Shown here one piece after another: positions 34,160 through 42,944 of a DNA stretch of 50,682 bases. Position 1 is the stretch's first letter. Every line of letters starts with the position of its first letter. The DNA comes from Actinomycetota bacterium (GTDB lineage: Bacteria; Actinomycetota; Thermoleophilia; RBG-16-64-13), in contig JAAYZX010000015.1 in the NCBI GenBank assembly GCA_012514635.1, positions 1-50,682 of the forward strand. The letters are read 5' to 3'. Below the pieces are notes generated by a model. It saw only the letters and a program-made list of their open reading frames with translations. It ran no database searches and was not told the origin of the DNA. The position numbers and the translations under genes are program-made.

Positions 34160-36352
34160 CTATTCCTTATAGACTTTACAGAGCAATCCGCGCGTGGCGC
34201 AACCGCCGCTTATCTGGTTGCAGATCTCAGGATCTTCGTCTACCAATACATTGGCATTGGAGCGGAAGACTCCGTAGAGATGGGGCTCAGCGCCGTCTTC
34301 CTCCGGGAACCACCAGGCATGTTCAGTGTGTACCACGCGCGGGTCGATGCCCGGGAAGTACAGCGCTTTCTGGGTGATTCGGCCCAGAGGCGTCTCTATC
34401 CACACCCAATCCCCGTCCTCGATGCCGAGCTCGCGCGCCTTCTCCGGGTTGATCTGCATTCGCGGCTCGGGATGAACTTTGCGCAGCGAATCGACCTGAC
34501 GGTACTCCGAATGGTAATAGGGTTGCACCCGGCCGCCGGTGATGAGGATAAGCGGGTACTCCTCGGCCAACTCAGGTGTGCTGTAAGGGCTGGCCGGAGG
34601 CTCGTAGTAGCGGGGAAGAGGATCGTAGCCGAGCTTCTCCAAGGTGGTGCAGTAGAGCTCTACTTTGCCTGTGGGAGTGGCGAAACCATCCTGCTCGTGT
34701 CGCCCTACGATCTTGGGCGGCGCCAAATAGCGACCCTGATCCATAAACTCCGCGAAGGTCAGTCCGCTGGGAGCCAGCCGATAATCGTAGTATTCCTCGA
34801 GAGATTCCCACGGCCAGTCGGCGCCCTGCTCGAGGCGAACGCCGAGCTCGCGCCACAGATCGAAGTCGTCACGGCGATCATAAACGCCGGGGACGGTCTT
34901 GGGGAGGGCGCGCTCACTCCCCACCAATGCCGCGTAAGACCAAATCCACGGGCGTTCCATATAGGTGGTGGATGGAAGCACGTAGTCTGCCAGTTGTCCG
35001 GAAGGAGTCATGAAGAAATCGTGCACCACATAGAGATCGAGTTTTTGCAGCGCCCGATAGACAAGATTCACGTTGGGCTGTGTGAGCAGAGGATTACTGG
35101 CCTGGGTGATGCAGGCCCGGATGCGATACGGTTCTCCGGTCAGCATGGCCCTGTAGAAGGTGGGGGCATGCGCGTAGCATTCGTAGGCGGTGCGGGCATA
35201 CGCCTCGCGGCCCCACAGGTTCCGGATGGTCTCCGTGATGACCTCGAATCCTTTGGGGCTGATCAGGCGGAACCTATTCCCTCCAAGCGTCTTCTCCATC
35301 TGTTCCGGCCCCAGACGCTCATGGGCGGCGACCTCTTCCACGTGCACCACATCCGGATACGGGAAGGCAAATACGTTTGCTCCCCGGGTCTCCACATTAC
35401 CCATGATGGCATTGAGTGCATAGCGGGCATGCACCACCTCCACTAGGGCAGCCTGCTCTTCGATGCCTTCGCCATGGCTGGTTACGGCCGGACTGAGTGT
35501 CCCATACCACTCGGCCGCCTGACGCACCTTCTCCTCGGGAATCCACGTGATCTCGGCCGTCTTGGCGATGGTGAACTCTGTCACCCGCTCCTTCAGTTCA
35601 TCGAAGCCATGGCACCACTTCTCAACGAACTCCTTGTTGTACAGGTTGTTCTGAATGATGAAGTTGATCATGCCCATGGCCAAGGCCGTATCGGTGCCGG
35701 GGCGCACCTGCAGCCAAAGATCGGCGTGACGCACGGCTTCGGTTTCCCGCGGGTCGATTACCATGATCTTCATACCGCGCTCGCGCCGGGCCTTCTTGGC
35801 CTGGTTCCAGAACACGTCCCAATAGTTGGGCCCGCCCCCGCCCCACACTACGGCCAACTTGGTATCAGGGCGCACCACCGGGAATATCCGCCATCCAAAA
35901 ACCGAATGAGCCATGGTGCACTGCGGCCCGTAGCAGATGGCCCCCATGCCCACGTGGTTGGGCGATCCCAACAGGTTGAAGAAACGCTGCCGGATCTCAT
36001 CGTGAGTGCGACCGGTGCCGCTGGTACCGCCTACCGCTTCCGGACCGCTTTCCTCAATGATTTCCTGTAGTCGTTCGGCAATCTCGTCCAACGCTTGGTC
36101 CCAGGAGATCTCCTGCCACTTATCCTCACCCCGCCGGCCGGCGCGCTTCAGCGGGTAGTTGAGCCGATCCGAATGATGGACATACTCCGCAGCCGCGCGT
36201 CGCCGGCGGCAGGCCTGTGTCACAGGATAGAAGGCCTTGGCGGCAGGGAAGTCGGGATCCGGCTCCACGGCAAGAAGGCGATTGCCCTCCACTCGTATCT
36301 GTACCGGGCAGTTGTTATGGCACTGTGAACAGACGGCTTTCTTGATTTCCAT
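34160..36352 (-). CDS. molybdopterin oxidoreductase, orphan catalytic subunit
   Basis: The 730 residues (ATG 36352; an ATG at 36391 would add 13) have a canonical Fe-S motif C8-x2-C11-x3-C15 with C48, in CSQCHNNCP and TQACRR. Molybdopterin-binding stretches include VVWGGGGPNYWDV, MIVIDPRETEAVRHADLWLQVRPGTD and ILITGGRVQPYYHSEY, and the C-terminus ISGGCATRGLLCKVYKE resembles acetylene hydratase- and transhydroxylase-type members. The Mo-ligand region is near GAICYGPQC. No signal peptide, Fe-S partner or membrane subunit is adjacent, so it may act in the cytoplasm with a separate donor. Substrate unknown. A hairpin follows the stop. Confidence 0.88.
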   Translation of the reverse strand: MEIKKAVCSQCHNNCPVQIRVEGNRLLAVEPDPDFPAAKAFYPVTQACRRRRAAAEYVHHSDRLNYPLKRAGRRGEDKWQEISWDQALDEIAERLQEIIEESGPEAVGGTSGTGRTHDEIRQRFFNLLGSPNHVGMGAICYGPQCTMAHSVFGWRIFPVVRPDTKLAVVWGGGGPNYWDVFWNQAKKARRERGMKIMVIDPRETEAVRHADLWLQVRPGTDTALAMGMINFIIQNNLYNKEFVEKWCHGFDELKERVTEFTIAKTAEITWIPEEKVRQAAEWYGTLSPAVTSHGEGIEEQAALVEVVHARYALNAIMGNVETRGANVFAFPYPDVVHVEEVAAHERLGPEQMEKTLGGNRFRLISPKGFEVITETIRNLWGREAYARTAYECYAHAPTFYRAMLTGEPYRIRACITQASNPLLTQPNVNLVYRALQKLDLYVVHDFFMTPSGQLADYVLPSTTYMERPWIWSYAALVGSERALPKTVPGVYDRRDDFDLWRELGVRLEQGADWPWESLEEYYDYRLAPSGLTFAEFMDQGRYLAPPKIVGRHEQDGFATPTGKVELYCTTLEKLGYDPLPRYYEPPASPYSTPELAEEYPLILITGGRVQPYYHSEYRQVDSLRKVHPEPRMQINPEKARELGIEDGDWVWIETPLGRITQKALYFPGIDPRVVHTEHAWWFPEEDGAEPHLYGVFRSNANVLVDEDPEICNQISGGCATRGLLCKVYKE

Positions 36353-36472
36353 AGAGCCTCTGCCTCCCCCCTTGTGGGCGCTATCGGTCATTCTGAATCG
36401 CGAACAACAGATTACCGCAGAACTTCTGGGAATGCTTCAAGCTTAAACCATCTATACCTAAAGTGACAAGCG

Positions 36473-36498
36473 AAAAGGCCGTCTCGCCACGATCGGCC
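36473..36498 (-). terminator. likely terminator after LOG gene 1
   Basis: On the minus strand a GGCCG/CGGCC stem (36494-36498 with 36477-36481) with a 12-base loop is followed by TTTT (36473-36476), directly after the stop at 36502. The stem is short (5 bp), so strength is moderate. Confidence 0.45.
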
Positions 36499-36501
36499 GT
36501 C

Positions 36502-37161
36502 CTAGACGATCACGAACCTCTGGATGTGCCTGACGATCTCATCGGGGTCGTCGATCACCTGAAAAAGATCCAAGTCGCCTTCGGAGATCATGCCTGTGTT
36601 GAGCAGCATCCTTCTCATCCAAGAGATCAGTCCCCGCCAGAATTCGCTACCCACCAGAATAACGGGAAAAGCTTTGATGCGCTTGGTCTGGATGAGGGTC
36701 AGCGCCTCGAAGAGCTCGTCCAGCGTACCGAACCCCCCCGGCATAACCACATAGGCCACGGATGATTTTACAAACATGACTTTGCGAATAAAAAAATAGT
36801 GGTAGTTGATGGCCAGGTTGGCATATGGATTGGGCTTCTGCTCAAAAGGCAGCTCGATATTCATCCCCACCGATGTACCGCCCGCCTCGGTAGCCCCACG
36901 ATTGGCCGCTTCCATGATGCCGGGACCGCCGCCGCTGATCACGCTGAAACCGGCCTGCACGAGCCCGTCGGCCAATAGACGGGTTTTCTCGTAATAGGGA
37001 TCTTCCGTTTTAGTCCTGGCCGATCCAAAGATTGTGACCGCTCTATCCACCCGCGACAGCACGTCGATGGCGTCCACGAATTCAGCCATGATCCGGAAGA
37101 TACGCCAGGACTCCGCCGGCGTAAGACTGTCTAGAAGGTACTGTCTGTCATCCAAGGCCAC
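36502..37161 (-). CDS. LOG-family Rossmann protein, copy 1
   Basis: The 219 residues match the LOG / TIGR00730 group (often annotated lysine decarboxylase-like): VISGGGPGIMEAANRGA and the PGGFGTLDELFE active-site motif (PGGxGTxxE). Characterised members release the base from nucleoside monophosphates, as in cytokinin activation, or hydrolyse nucleotides. The substrate here is not known. It starts with a GTG behind GGAGAGG. A 258-bp internal part is nearly identical to copy 2 at 39113-39766, while the rest has diverged. It is the last of the LOG2-HIT-HNH-LOG1 set on the minus strand. Confidence 0.88.
   Translation of the reverse strand: MALDDRQYLLDSLTPAESWRIFRIMAEFVDAIDVLSRVDRAVTIFGSARTKTEDPYYEKTRLLADGLVQAGFSVISGGGPGIMEAANRGATEAGGTSVGMNIELPFEQKPNPYANLAINYHYFFIRKVMFVKSSVAYVVMPGGFGTLDELFEALTLIQTKRIKAFPVILVGSEFWRGLISWMRRMLLNTGMISEGDLDLFQVIDDPDEIVRHIQRFVIV
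36677..36934. repeat. 258-bp tract shared with LOG copy 2 (left copy)
   Basis: It aligns with 39288-39545 at a constant offset of 2,611 bases with only three substitutions. Identity ends abruptly at both sides inside the coding sequence. It covers the GGGPGIMEAANRGA to PGGFGTLDELFE region. Confidence 0.92.
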
Positions 37162-37384
37162 CCCTTCTCACCTCTCCTATCTGTACCGGCACGCACCCCA
37201 GCACTACCGGCACTCAGCACTACTCGTTTTACAAGCTCCGCTGAAATCTGGACACCCGTACTATGCCAGAGACGACCGAAAAGTAAAAAGCACATGCGCC
37301 ACCAAAAGCACGTTGTGCGCCACCAAACCTTTCAGGAGCAGCAGCACGAGGCCCTCTCGAACACCCTCCAGCACTCCTGCCGCA

Positions 37385-38539
37385 TCACGGCAATCCAACC
37401 CGAGCATCGGTGCTGGCGCCAACGTCCACCCCCTCGCTGAGCGCAATCTTGAGTTCTCCGCGAGACGCATCTACATACCTGTTGCGGGCCAGCCACAGCT
37501 TGGCACCAGGGGGGAGACGCAGGTAGATGGCCCGAGCGACGCTGAGCGTGCCTCCCGGTCGGGTCTCCCACCCGGTCGCCTGAGCAATCTCCGCAAGTTG
37601 GCGCGAACCGGGCAAACCGTGATCCATGCGTCGGGTCCACTTGGCCGCGTGTTCGGCAGCGGCAAGGAAGTCACGTTTGGCGGAGTTGCAGCCGGGATCA
37701 GTAACGACCAAATTCTCGATGGAGTTATCCGGGTAGCGGGCCCAGGGCACAAAGTGGTCCACCTCCGCCGGCCCCCGCATCTTCTTGCCGCAGTAGAAAC
37801 AGGTGTTGTCCTGTAACTCGCGCAGCGGGTTGCGCACGCGCTCGAGTGGGATCCGCTCGACTCCGAACATGAACTCCTCCAAGCGGGCATCCTCCACCAC
37901 ATCGCGGTTGATGCGGGCCACCATCGCCACCCACTGACGATGTATGAGAGGACGCAGCAGACCGGCCAACCGCACCAGAAGGTCACCGGCGTCGCCCACC
38001 AAGAGGATACGATTGTCGAAATCGCCCCGGCGCACATCACGGATGCCGATATCGCTCTCCCAGCCGATCCTGTAGATGAAAGGATCCTCTCTATTGCCCA
38101 CCACTTGGAGGCGAGGCAAAGGCATCTCGATGAGCTTCCACTCCACCCGCCCTACCAGCGCCTCGTACCCATCCGGAGCCAAGCGCCGTGCCTCGTACGG
38201 CGTGGCGGCGGCGGCGACAACCTCTCCTGCTCGGAAGCGCCGGATCTCAGTCAGGATCTCGGCCTGTCCGCCGGTGCATTGCCTGAGCACCGTTGTGCTT
38301 CCCGCCGTGGCAAAGACGTTGGCCTGGGGCCAATACAACTCGGTGACCTTCTGCGCCAGTTGCCGTGTGGTGAGCACCGATGGGGCCGCCCCAGATTTGT
38401 CTGAGCACTCCAGGCAGAGATCGATGAGTCCCAGGAGAACCGCGAACTTGTAAGTAGCGGTAAAGCTGCCGTAATCGAGCAGCGCGAGCAATTTCTCGGC
38501 GAAGGCGATGGCGCCGGTGTCCGCCGTGGGCGAAGTCAC
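37385..38539 (-). CDS. HNH-endonuclease-domain protein
   Basis: The C-terminal half has an HNH/zinc-knuckle nuclease: CFYCGKKMRGPAEVDHFVPW (the DHF pair provides the catalytic His), then NSIENLVVTDPGCNSAKRD, a full set of metal-binding and catalytic residues. The N-terminal 240 residues are helical and not recognised. HNH proteins cut DNA; this standalone type is often found in mobile or defence-associated settings, but nothing here proves that. GTG 38539 overlaps the HIT gene's TGA as GTGA, with AAGGA 9 bases upstream, so HIT and HNH are coupled. About 384 aa. Confidence 0.85.
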   Translation of the reverse strand: MTSPTADTGAIAFAEKLLALLDYGSFTATYKFAVLLGLIDLCLECSDKSGAAPSVLTTRQLAQKVTELYWPQANVFATAGSTTVLRQCTGGQAEILTEIRRFRAGEVVAAAATPYEARRLAPDGYEALVGRVEWKLIEMPLPRLQVVGNREDPFIYRIGWESDIGIRDVRRGDFDNRILLVGDAGDLLVRLAGLLRPLIHRQWVAMVARINRDVVEDARLEEFMFGVERIPLERVRNPLRELQDNTCFYCGKKMRGPAEVDHFVPWARYPDNSIENLVVTDPGCNSAKRDFLAAAEHAAKWTRRMDHGLPGSRQLAEIAQATGWETRPGGTLSVARAIYLRLPPGAKLWLARNRYVDASRGELKIALSEGVDVGASTDARVGLP

Positions 38540-38940
38540 AGGGTGGTGTCCTTCCAATATGGAGCGCGGGCGCGGATCACCCACCGCACTCCGCCGCGCG
38601 GATCAGCCACATCTCCCGCATAGCGTGGAATGACGTGCATGTGTACATGGAAGATGGTCTGGCCGGCCGCGGCGCCCACGTTAATGCCGATGTTGAAACC
38701 TTGTGGATGGAAATCGCGGTTGATCCTCTCCCCGACGCCATCGACCAAATGCCAAATCGCCTCCTTCTCCTCCCGGGTCAAGGCGAAGTAGTCGGCGGTG
38801 TGGCGCCGGGGGATCACCAGCGCGTGACCCTGATTGACCGGAAACGAATCCCACATAGCCGCCGCCAGGACATTGCCGACAAACTCCTCGCCGTTCGCAA
38901 GGCGATCGCACAAAGGGCATGACGGTTCCGCCGACTTCAT
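38536..38940 (-). CDS. HIT-family nucleotide-binding protein
   Basis: A compact 134-residue HIT protein: CPLC zinc pair near the N-terminus, PVNQGHALVIPRRHTADYF, and the histidine triad HVHMHVIPRY. HIT enzymes hydrolyse or transfer nucleotides on phosphoramidates, dinucleoside polyphosphates or adenylylated substrates. I set the start at ATG 38940, where the family N-terminus begins; an in-frame ATG at 39153 would add 71 low-complexity residues. Its stop overlaps the HNH start as GTGA, indicating linked translation. It lies downstream of LOG copy 2 by about 170 bases. Confidence 0.85.
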   Translation of the reverse strand: MKSAEPSCPLCDRLANGEEFVGNVLAAAMWDSFPVNQGHALVIPRRHTADYFALTREEKEAIWHLVDGVGERINRDFHPQGFNIGINVGAAAGQTIFHVHMHVIPRYAGDVADPRGGVRWVIRARAPYWKDTTL

Positions 38941-39112
38941 CGCGCCCGACGGCCGATGGAGGGCCGACGGATGGTAGGAATTCCGGGCGCCGAGCGCGCC
39001 GTTGGGAGCAGACGTGCCGTGGGCGCGCGCCGTCGGGTCCGACGCTCCATGCGACTCACCCTCTCCAACTGTGCTCGGAGCGGCCACGACGGGATCAGCC
39101 ACCCAGTTTAAC

Positions 39113-39766
39113 TCACACGATAACGAACTTCTGAATATGCTTGACCGCTTCATCAGGATCGTCGATTATTTGGACGAGACCCAGATCCTCCCTACAGATC
39201 ATGCCTTCCTTCAATAATGTCCTCCTCAACCATGAAATCAACCCTCTCCAGTAATCGCTTCCCATGAGGACGACAGGAAAACTCTTCATGCGCTTGGTCT
39301 GGATGAGGGTCAGCGCCTCGAAGAGCTCGTCCAGCGTACCGAACCCCCCCGGCATAACCACATAGGCCACGGATGATTTTACAAACATGACTTTACGAAT
39401 AAAAAAATAGTGGTAGTTGATGGCCAGGTTGGCATATGGATTGGGCTTCTGCTCAAAAGGCAGCTCGATATTCATCCCCACCGATGTACCGCCCGCTTCG
39501 GTAGCCCCACGATTAGCCGCTTCCATGATGCCGGGACCGCCGCCGGTGATAACACTGAAACCGGCCTGTACCAGCTTGTCGGCCAGTCGGCGGGCTTGTT
39601 CGTAGCAGGGATTCTCCGGTCTGACCCGGGCCGATCCGAAGATAGTGACCGCCTTCCCTATTCGCGAAAGCGTGTCGATGGCATCCACAAACTCAGCCAT
39701 GATTCGGAAGATACGCCAGGACTCTGCCGGTGTGAGGCTGTCAAGAAGGTACTGTCTGTCGTCCAC
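39113..39766 (-). CDS. LOG-family Rossmann protein, copy 2
   Basis: A 217-residue paralogue of 36502-37161 with the same GGGPGIMEAANRGA and PGGFGTLDELFE motifs. The start is GTG 39766 (MDDRQYLLDSL-like), behind GAGG, which matches copy 1; ATG 39904 would add 46 residues without a good ribosome site. The two differ outside the shared 258-bp tract, including the tail (LVQIIDDPDEAVKHIQKF versus LFQVIDDPDEIVRHIQRF). The set LOG2-HIT-HNH-LOG1 is a same-strand cluster. Confidence 0.88.
   Translation of the reverse strand: MDDRQYLLDSLTPAESWRIFRIMAEFVDAIDTLSRIGKAVTIFGSARVRPENPCYEQARRLADKLVQAGFSVITGGGPGIMEAANRGATEAGGTSVGMNIELPFEQKPNPYANLAINYHYFFIRKVMFVKSSVAYVVMPGGFGTLDELFEALTLIQTKRMKSFPVVLMGSDYWRGLISWLRRTLLKEGMICREDLGLVQIIDDPDEAVKHIQKFVIV
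39288..39545. repeat. 258-bp tract shared with LOG copy 1 (right copy)
   Basis: Same tract as 36677-36934; three base differences in 258. Both copies lie at the same gene position and orientation, so it is a direct repeat. Confidence 0.92.
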
Positions 39767-39978
39767 GGCGCACCTCTTCTGGTCGCGTTGGCATGGCTCC
39801 ATTGGGTGTAGTGAACAATACCAGGGTCTCAGTGTTAGGATACCGGCAAACATTAACGCGCCTCGTTTGGAGGATCTGGTATCTGCCTTGAGATCCCGGG
39901 CCACTCCGTCTAGCCACTAAATACACTTGGCCCCGGCCTCGGACTTGACTAGACTTGGTGGCGACCAAAGGGAGCGCG

Positions 39979-40104
39979 ATGACACACACCACCAACACGA
40001 GCGAAGTCGCAGAGATCGCCGCGCCCACGCGGCCCACGAAAGCCACGCCGTCTATCTGGGCCGTCTTGCCCGCTCACACCAACGGAGCGGCATATGATCT
40101 GTGA
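39979..40104 (+). CDS. candidate 41-aa leader peptide before the aminotransferase
   Basis: A short ORF (begins MTHTTNTSEVAEIAAPTRPT, ends AHTNGAAYDL) has a good ribosome site, AAAGGGAG, 4 bases before its ATG. Its stop overlaps the aminotransferase start by 11 bases in another frame, so ribosomes finishing here could reinitiate on the enzyme. It is rich in Thr and Ala and has a single Trp. It may be a coupling or attenuation leader, or a chance ORF. No homology is known to me. Confidence 0.4.
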   Translation: MTHTTNTSEVAEIAAPTRPTKATPSIWAVLPAHTNGAAYDL

Positions 40105-41260
40105 TCGTATCGACTGTATGAAGCCGTTCATTGCTATGGACATCCTGGAGCGTGCCCAAGAACTCGAACGCGCGGGCGAGCACGTGGTACATCTGGAGCT
40201 GGGAGAGCCCGATTTCGATACGCCCCCGGCCATCAAAGCAGCCGGTATCGCCGCCATCCGCCGCGGCGACACCCATTACACCCACAGCCTGGGCATCGCC
40301 CCACTCCGCGAGGCCGTCTGCAACCATTACGCCCGCACCTACGACATCGACCCCCCGCACCCCGACCAAGTGCTCATCACCTCCGGCTCCTCCCCCGCCT
40401 TCCTGGTGGCCATGAGCGCACTGCTGGAGGGCGGCGATGAGCTCATCCTCTCCGACCCCCATTACGCCTGCCACCCCAACTTCGTGCGCTTCCTGGGCGC
40501 CGTACCCCGCACCATCCCCATCTACGAAGACGACGGCTTCCAGTATCGTCCCGAAGACATCCGGGCCGCACTCACACCCCGCACCAAAGCCGTGCTCATC
40601 AACTCACCGGCCAATCCCACCGGCACGCTACTGGCGCCGGAGCGCATGGCCGAGATTGCGCAGTTGGCGGCGGACGCCCCCTCCCGCCCGTGGATCTTCA
40701 GCGACGAGATCTATCACGGCCTGGTGTATGAAAATCGCGCGCGCTCCATCCTGGAGTTCACCGACCACTGTATCGTCTTCAACGGCTTCTCCAAGCTTTT
40801 TGCCATGACCGGCTGGCGGCTGGGATACATGATCGTGCCCCCGGACCTGGTCCGCCCCATGCAGACTGTGCTCCAGAACTTTTTCATCTCGGCCGGTTCC
40901 ATCGCTCAGGCCGCGGGCCTGGCCGCCCTCACCCACCCCGCCGTGGAGGCCGACGTAGCCGCCATGATCGAGCAGTACCGCGAGCGGCGATTGTTCATGC
41001 TGGTGGGGCTGCGCGGGCTGGGTTTCGGCATCGCGGTGGAGCCCACCGGCGCCTTCTACGTCTTCGCCAACGCCCGGCGTTTCTCGAACGACTCGTACCG
41101 GCTGGCACGCGACATCCTGGAGACGGCCAAGGTGGGCGTGACTCCAGGGGTCGACTTCGGACCTCACGGTGAGGGCTACCTACGCTTCAGCTACGCCAAC
41201 TCGCTGGAGAACATCGGCGAGGGCCTGCGACGGATCGAGGCGTACTTGGCGGGACGGTGA
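40094..41260 (+). CDS. class I PLP-dependent aminotransferase
   Basis: The 388 residues match the aspartate-aminotransferase fold: start KPFIAMDILERAQELERAG, HLELGEPDFDTPPAIKAA, SPANPTG, DEIYHGLVYE, and the PLP lysine in FNGFSKLFAMTGWRLGYM, with LRFSYANSLENI at the end. The enzyme exchanges an amino group between an amino acid and an oxo acid; the substrate is not clear. The start at 40094 gives the family N-terminus. It converges with the tryptophanase-type gene (11-base gap), and a short leader ORF overlaps its 5' end. Confidence 0.92.
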   Translation: MICDRIDCMKPFIAMDILERAQELERAGEHVVHLELGEPDFDTPPAIKAAGIAAIRRGDTHYTHSLGIAPLREAVCNHYARTYDIDPPHPDQVLITSGSSPAFLVAMSALLEGGDELILSDPHYACHPNFVRFLGAVPRTIPIYEDDGFQYRPEDIRAALTPRTKAVLINSPANPTGTLLAPERMAEIAQLAADAPSRPWIFSDEIYHGLVYENRARSILEFTDHCIVFNGFSKLFAMTGWRLGYMIVPPDLVRPMQTVLQNFFISAGSIAQAAGLAALTHPAVEADVAAMIEQYRERRLFMLVGLRGLGFGIAVEPTGAFYVFANARRFSNDSYRLARDILETAKVGVTPGVDFGPHGEGYLRFSYANSLENIGEGLRRIEAYLAGR

Positions 41261-41271
41261 CGAGGGAGCTG

Positions 41272-42717
41272 CTACAGATCCGGACCGAAGTCGGCCTGGA
41301 AGGCACGCACCAGAGCCTCGCCCCATCCGTCGAGGGCCTCCATCCTACCGAAGAAGAAACGAAGCACGGGCGGCTCCTCCACGAACTTCAACCCACGAAT
41401 CAGATCCCGATGCTGGTACAACCAGGCCAGCCGGTCGACCGCGTACTCGATCTGCGATAGCGTGTACACACGCCGAGGCACGGCCAGACGCGCCAGCTCC
41501 ATATCAGAGGGCGTCTCGTTGCCGGCTTCGTCCCGATCCATGGAGACGGTTCCCCGCTCCATGCTGCGCACGCCCGATGCCAGATAGATGGCTGCGGCCA
41601 CCGCGCCCGCCGTATATTCGTGTTGGGGTATGTGGGAAGCGAAGCGCATGGCATCCACGTGGCAGGCCAGACCGCCGGGAGGTGTCACCACAGGCACGCC
41701 CTTCTCAATGAGGCGTTCGGCAAAGTGGCGGATGAATTCCACGGAGGCGCCGGCCACGTTGTCGTCGCACATCTCATGGATGCCGACGGCCATAGCCTCT
41801 ATCTCCTTGGTCGACATGCCGCCGTAGGTGAGGAAGCCTTCGTAGACGGGAAGCCAGGGCATGATGGCCTTGAAGTGTTGCTCGTTGTTGGTGGCAATCA
41901 TGCCGCCCCGCACAGCGCAGCTCTTGCGGCCCGAGAGATACATGATGTCGGCCTGCCGCATGATCTCTTGGATGATGGCCTTGATGGACCAATCGCTGTA
42001 TTCCGCCTCGCGTTGCTTGATTAGATAGGCGTTTTCGGAGATGAGACTGGCATCCACCACCACTATGATGCCGTGCTCTTCGGCAATACGGCGGATCTCC
42101 TTGAGATTGGCCAGCGAGAAAGGTTGCCCACCGATAAGATTGGTGGTGCATTCCATGCGCACAAAGGAGATCTTGTCGGCGCCGTAATCGGCGATGATGC
42201 TGCGCAGCTGATCCAGATCCATGTCACCCTTGAAAGGCTCCTGGCTGTCGGCGATCAGGGCGCCGTCGCATAGGATCTCGAGCACGTCGCCGCCCAGTAG
42301 GTTGAAGTGCGCTTTGGTGGTGGTGAAGTGATAGTTCATGGGAACAACGTCGCCCGGCTTCACAAAGAGACGGGCGAGCAGGTGCTCGGCGGCGCGCCCC
42401 TGGTGTACCGGGAGGACGTACTTGAAACCGAAAACCTCCTCCACGGCATCCTGTAACCGATAGTAGCTCTCGGAGCCGGCGTAGGCATCATCGGAGACCA
42501 TCATGGCGGCCAGTTGCCTGTCGCTCATAGCGTTAGTGCCGCTATCGGTCAACATATCCATGAAGACGTCGCGCGAGCGCAGGAGGAAGGTGTTGTAACC
42601 GGCTTCGGTCAAGACTGTCAGCCGCTCAGCTGCCGGCACCAGGTTGGCCTGCTGCACAATCCTCACCTTGTGCATCTCCATGGGCAGTACCCGCCCGTCA
42701 GACAACTTCACATTCAT
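41272..42717 (-). CDS. tryptophanase / tyrosine phenol-lyase-type enzyme
   Basis: The 481 residues match the beta-eliminating lyase family: YYRLQDAVEEVFGFKYVLPVHQGRAAEHLL, HFTTTKAHF, VDASLISENAYLI, and the PLP lysine in YLSGRKSCAVRGG. These enzymes split tryptophan to indole, or tyrosine to phenol, with pyruvate and ammonia; the two cannot be told apart here. ATG 42717 lies 6 bases from GGGAGG, preferred over an upstream TTG. The region upstream has an 18-bp palindrome, but I find no clear TnaC-like leader. It converges with the aminotransferase. Confidence 0.88.
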   Translation of the reverse strand: MNVKLSDGRVLPMEMHKVRIVQQANLVPAAERLTVLTEAGYNTFLLRSRDVFMDMLTDSGTNAMSDRQLAAMMVSDDAYAGSESYYRLQDAVEEVFGFKYVLPVHQGRAAEHLLARLFVKPGDVVPMNYHFTTTKAHFNLLGGDVLEILCDGALIADSQEPFKGDMDLDQLRSIIADYGADKISFVRMECTTNLIGGQPFSLANLKEIRRIAEEHGIIVVVDASLISENAYLIKQREAEYSDWSIKAIIQEIMRQADIMYLSGRKSCAVRGGMIATNNEQHFKAIMPWLPVYEGFLTYGGMSTKEIEAMAVGIHEMCDDNVAGASVEFIRHFAERLIEKGVPVVTPPGGLACHVDAMRFASHIPQHEYTAGAVAAAIYLASGVRSMERGTVSMDRDEAGNETPSDMELARLAVPRRVYTLSQIEYAVDRLAWLYQHRDLIRGLKFVEEPPVLRFFFGRMEALDGWGEALVRAFQADFGPDL

Positions 42718-42818
42718 GCTCAACCTCCCAACATAAGACCAAACGGCAGCAGAAGAGGGGATCAGCCCAAGAGATCAACAGGGGGCGCGCGGTGGCGCGT
42801 AGGCTACAGCGTCAATAT

Positions 42819-42836
42819 CGAAGCCCGCGGGCTTCG
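42819..42836. repeat. 18-bp palindrome upstream of the tryptophanase-type gene
   Basis: CGAAGCCCGCGGGCTTCG is perfectly self-complementary and lies about 100 bases upstream of the start. It could be an operator or leader stem. It resembles the other GC palindromes in size class but is shorter. Confidence 0.5.
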
Positions 42837-42944
42837 AACGCGTGCGGCAAGATGCGTGGAGAAAGAGAAAGCATCATAGTATCTTTTAAGATATCAGACC
42901 CCTCCGTCGGGAGCAATCCGAGATTGGGCGACTCACTTCGATGT

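Noticed and set aside
34150-34377. Plus-strand ORF with AAAGGAGGT upstream
   Set aside because: Despite the ribosome-like site, it is opposite to the conserved C-terminus (CATRGLLCKVYKE) of the molybdoenzyme, and its product is low-complexity Arg-rich.
34280-35446. Plus-strand 388-aa ORF over the second molybdoenzyme
   Set aside because: Antisense to a gene with full Fe-S and molybdopterin motifs.
42718-42944. TnaC-type leader peptide for the tryptophanase-like gene
   Set aside because: No short ORF with a properly spaced Trp and Pro end was found; only a palindrome is visible.
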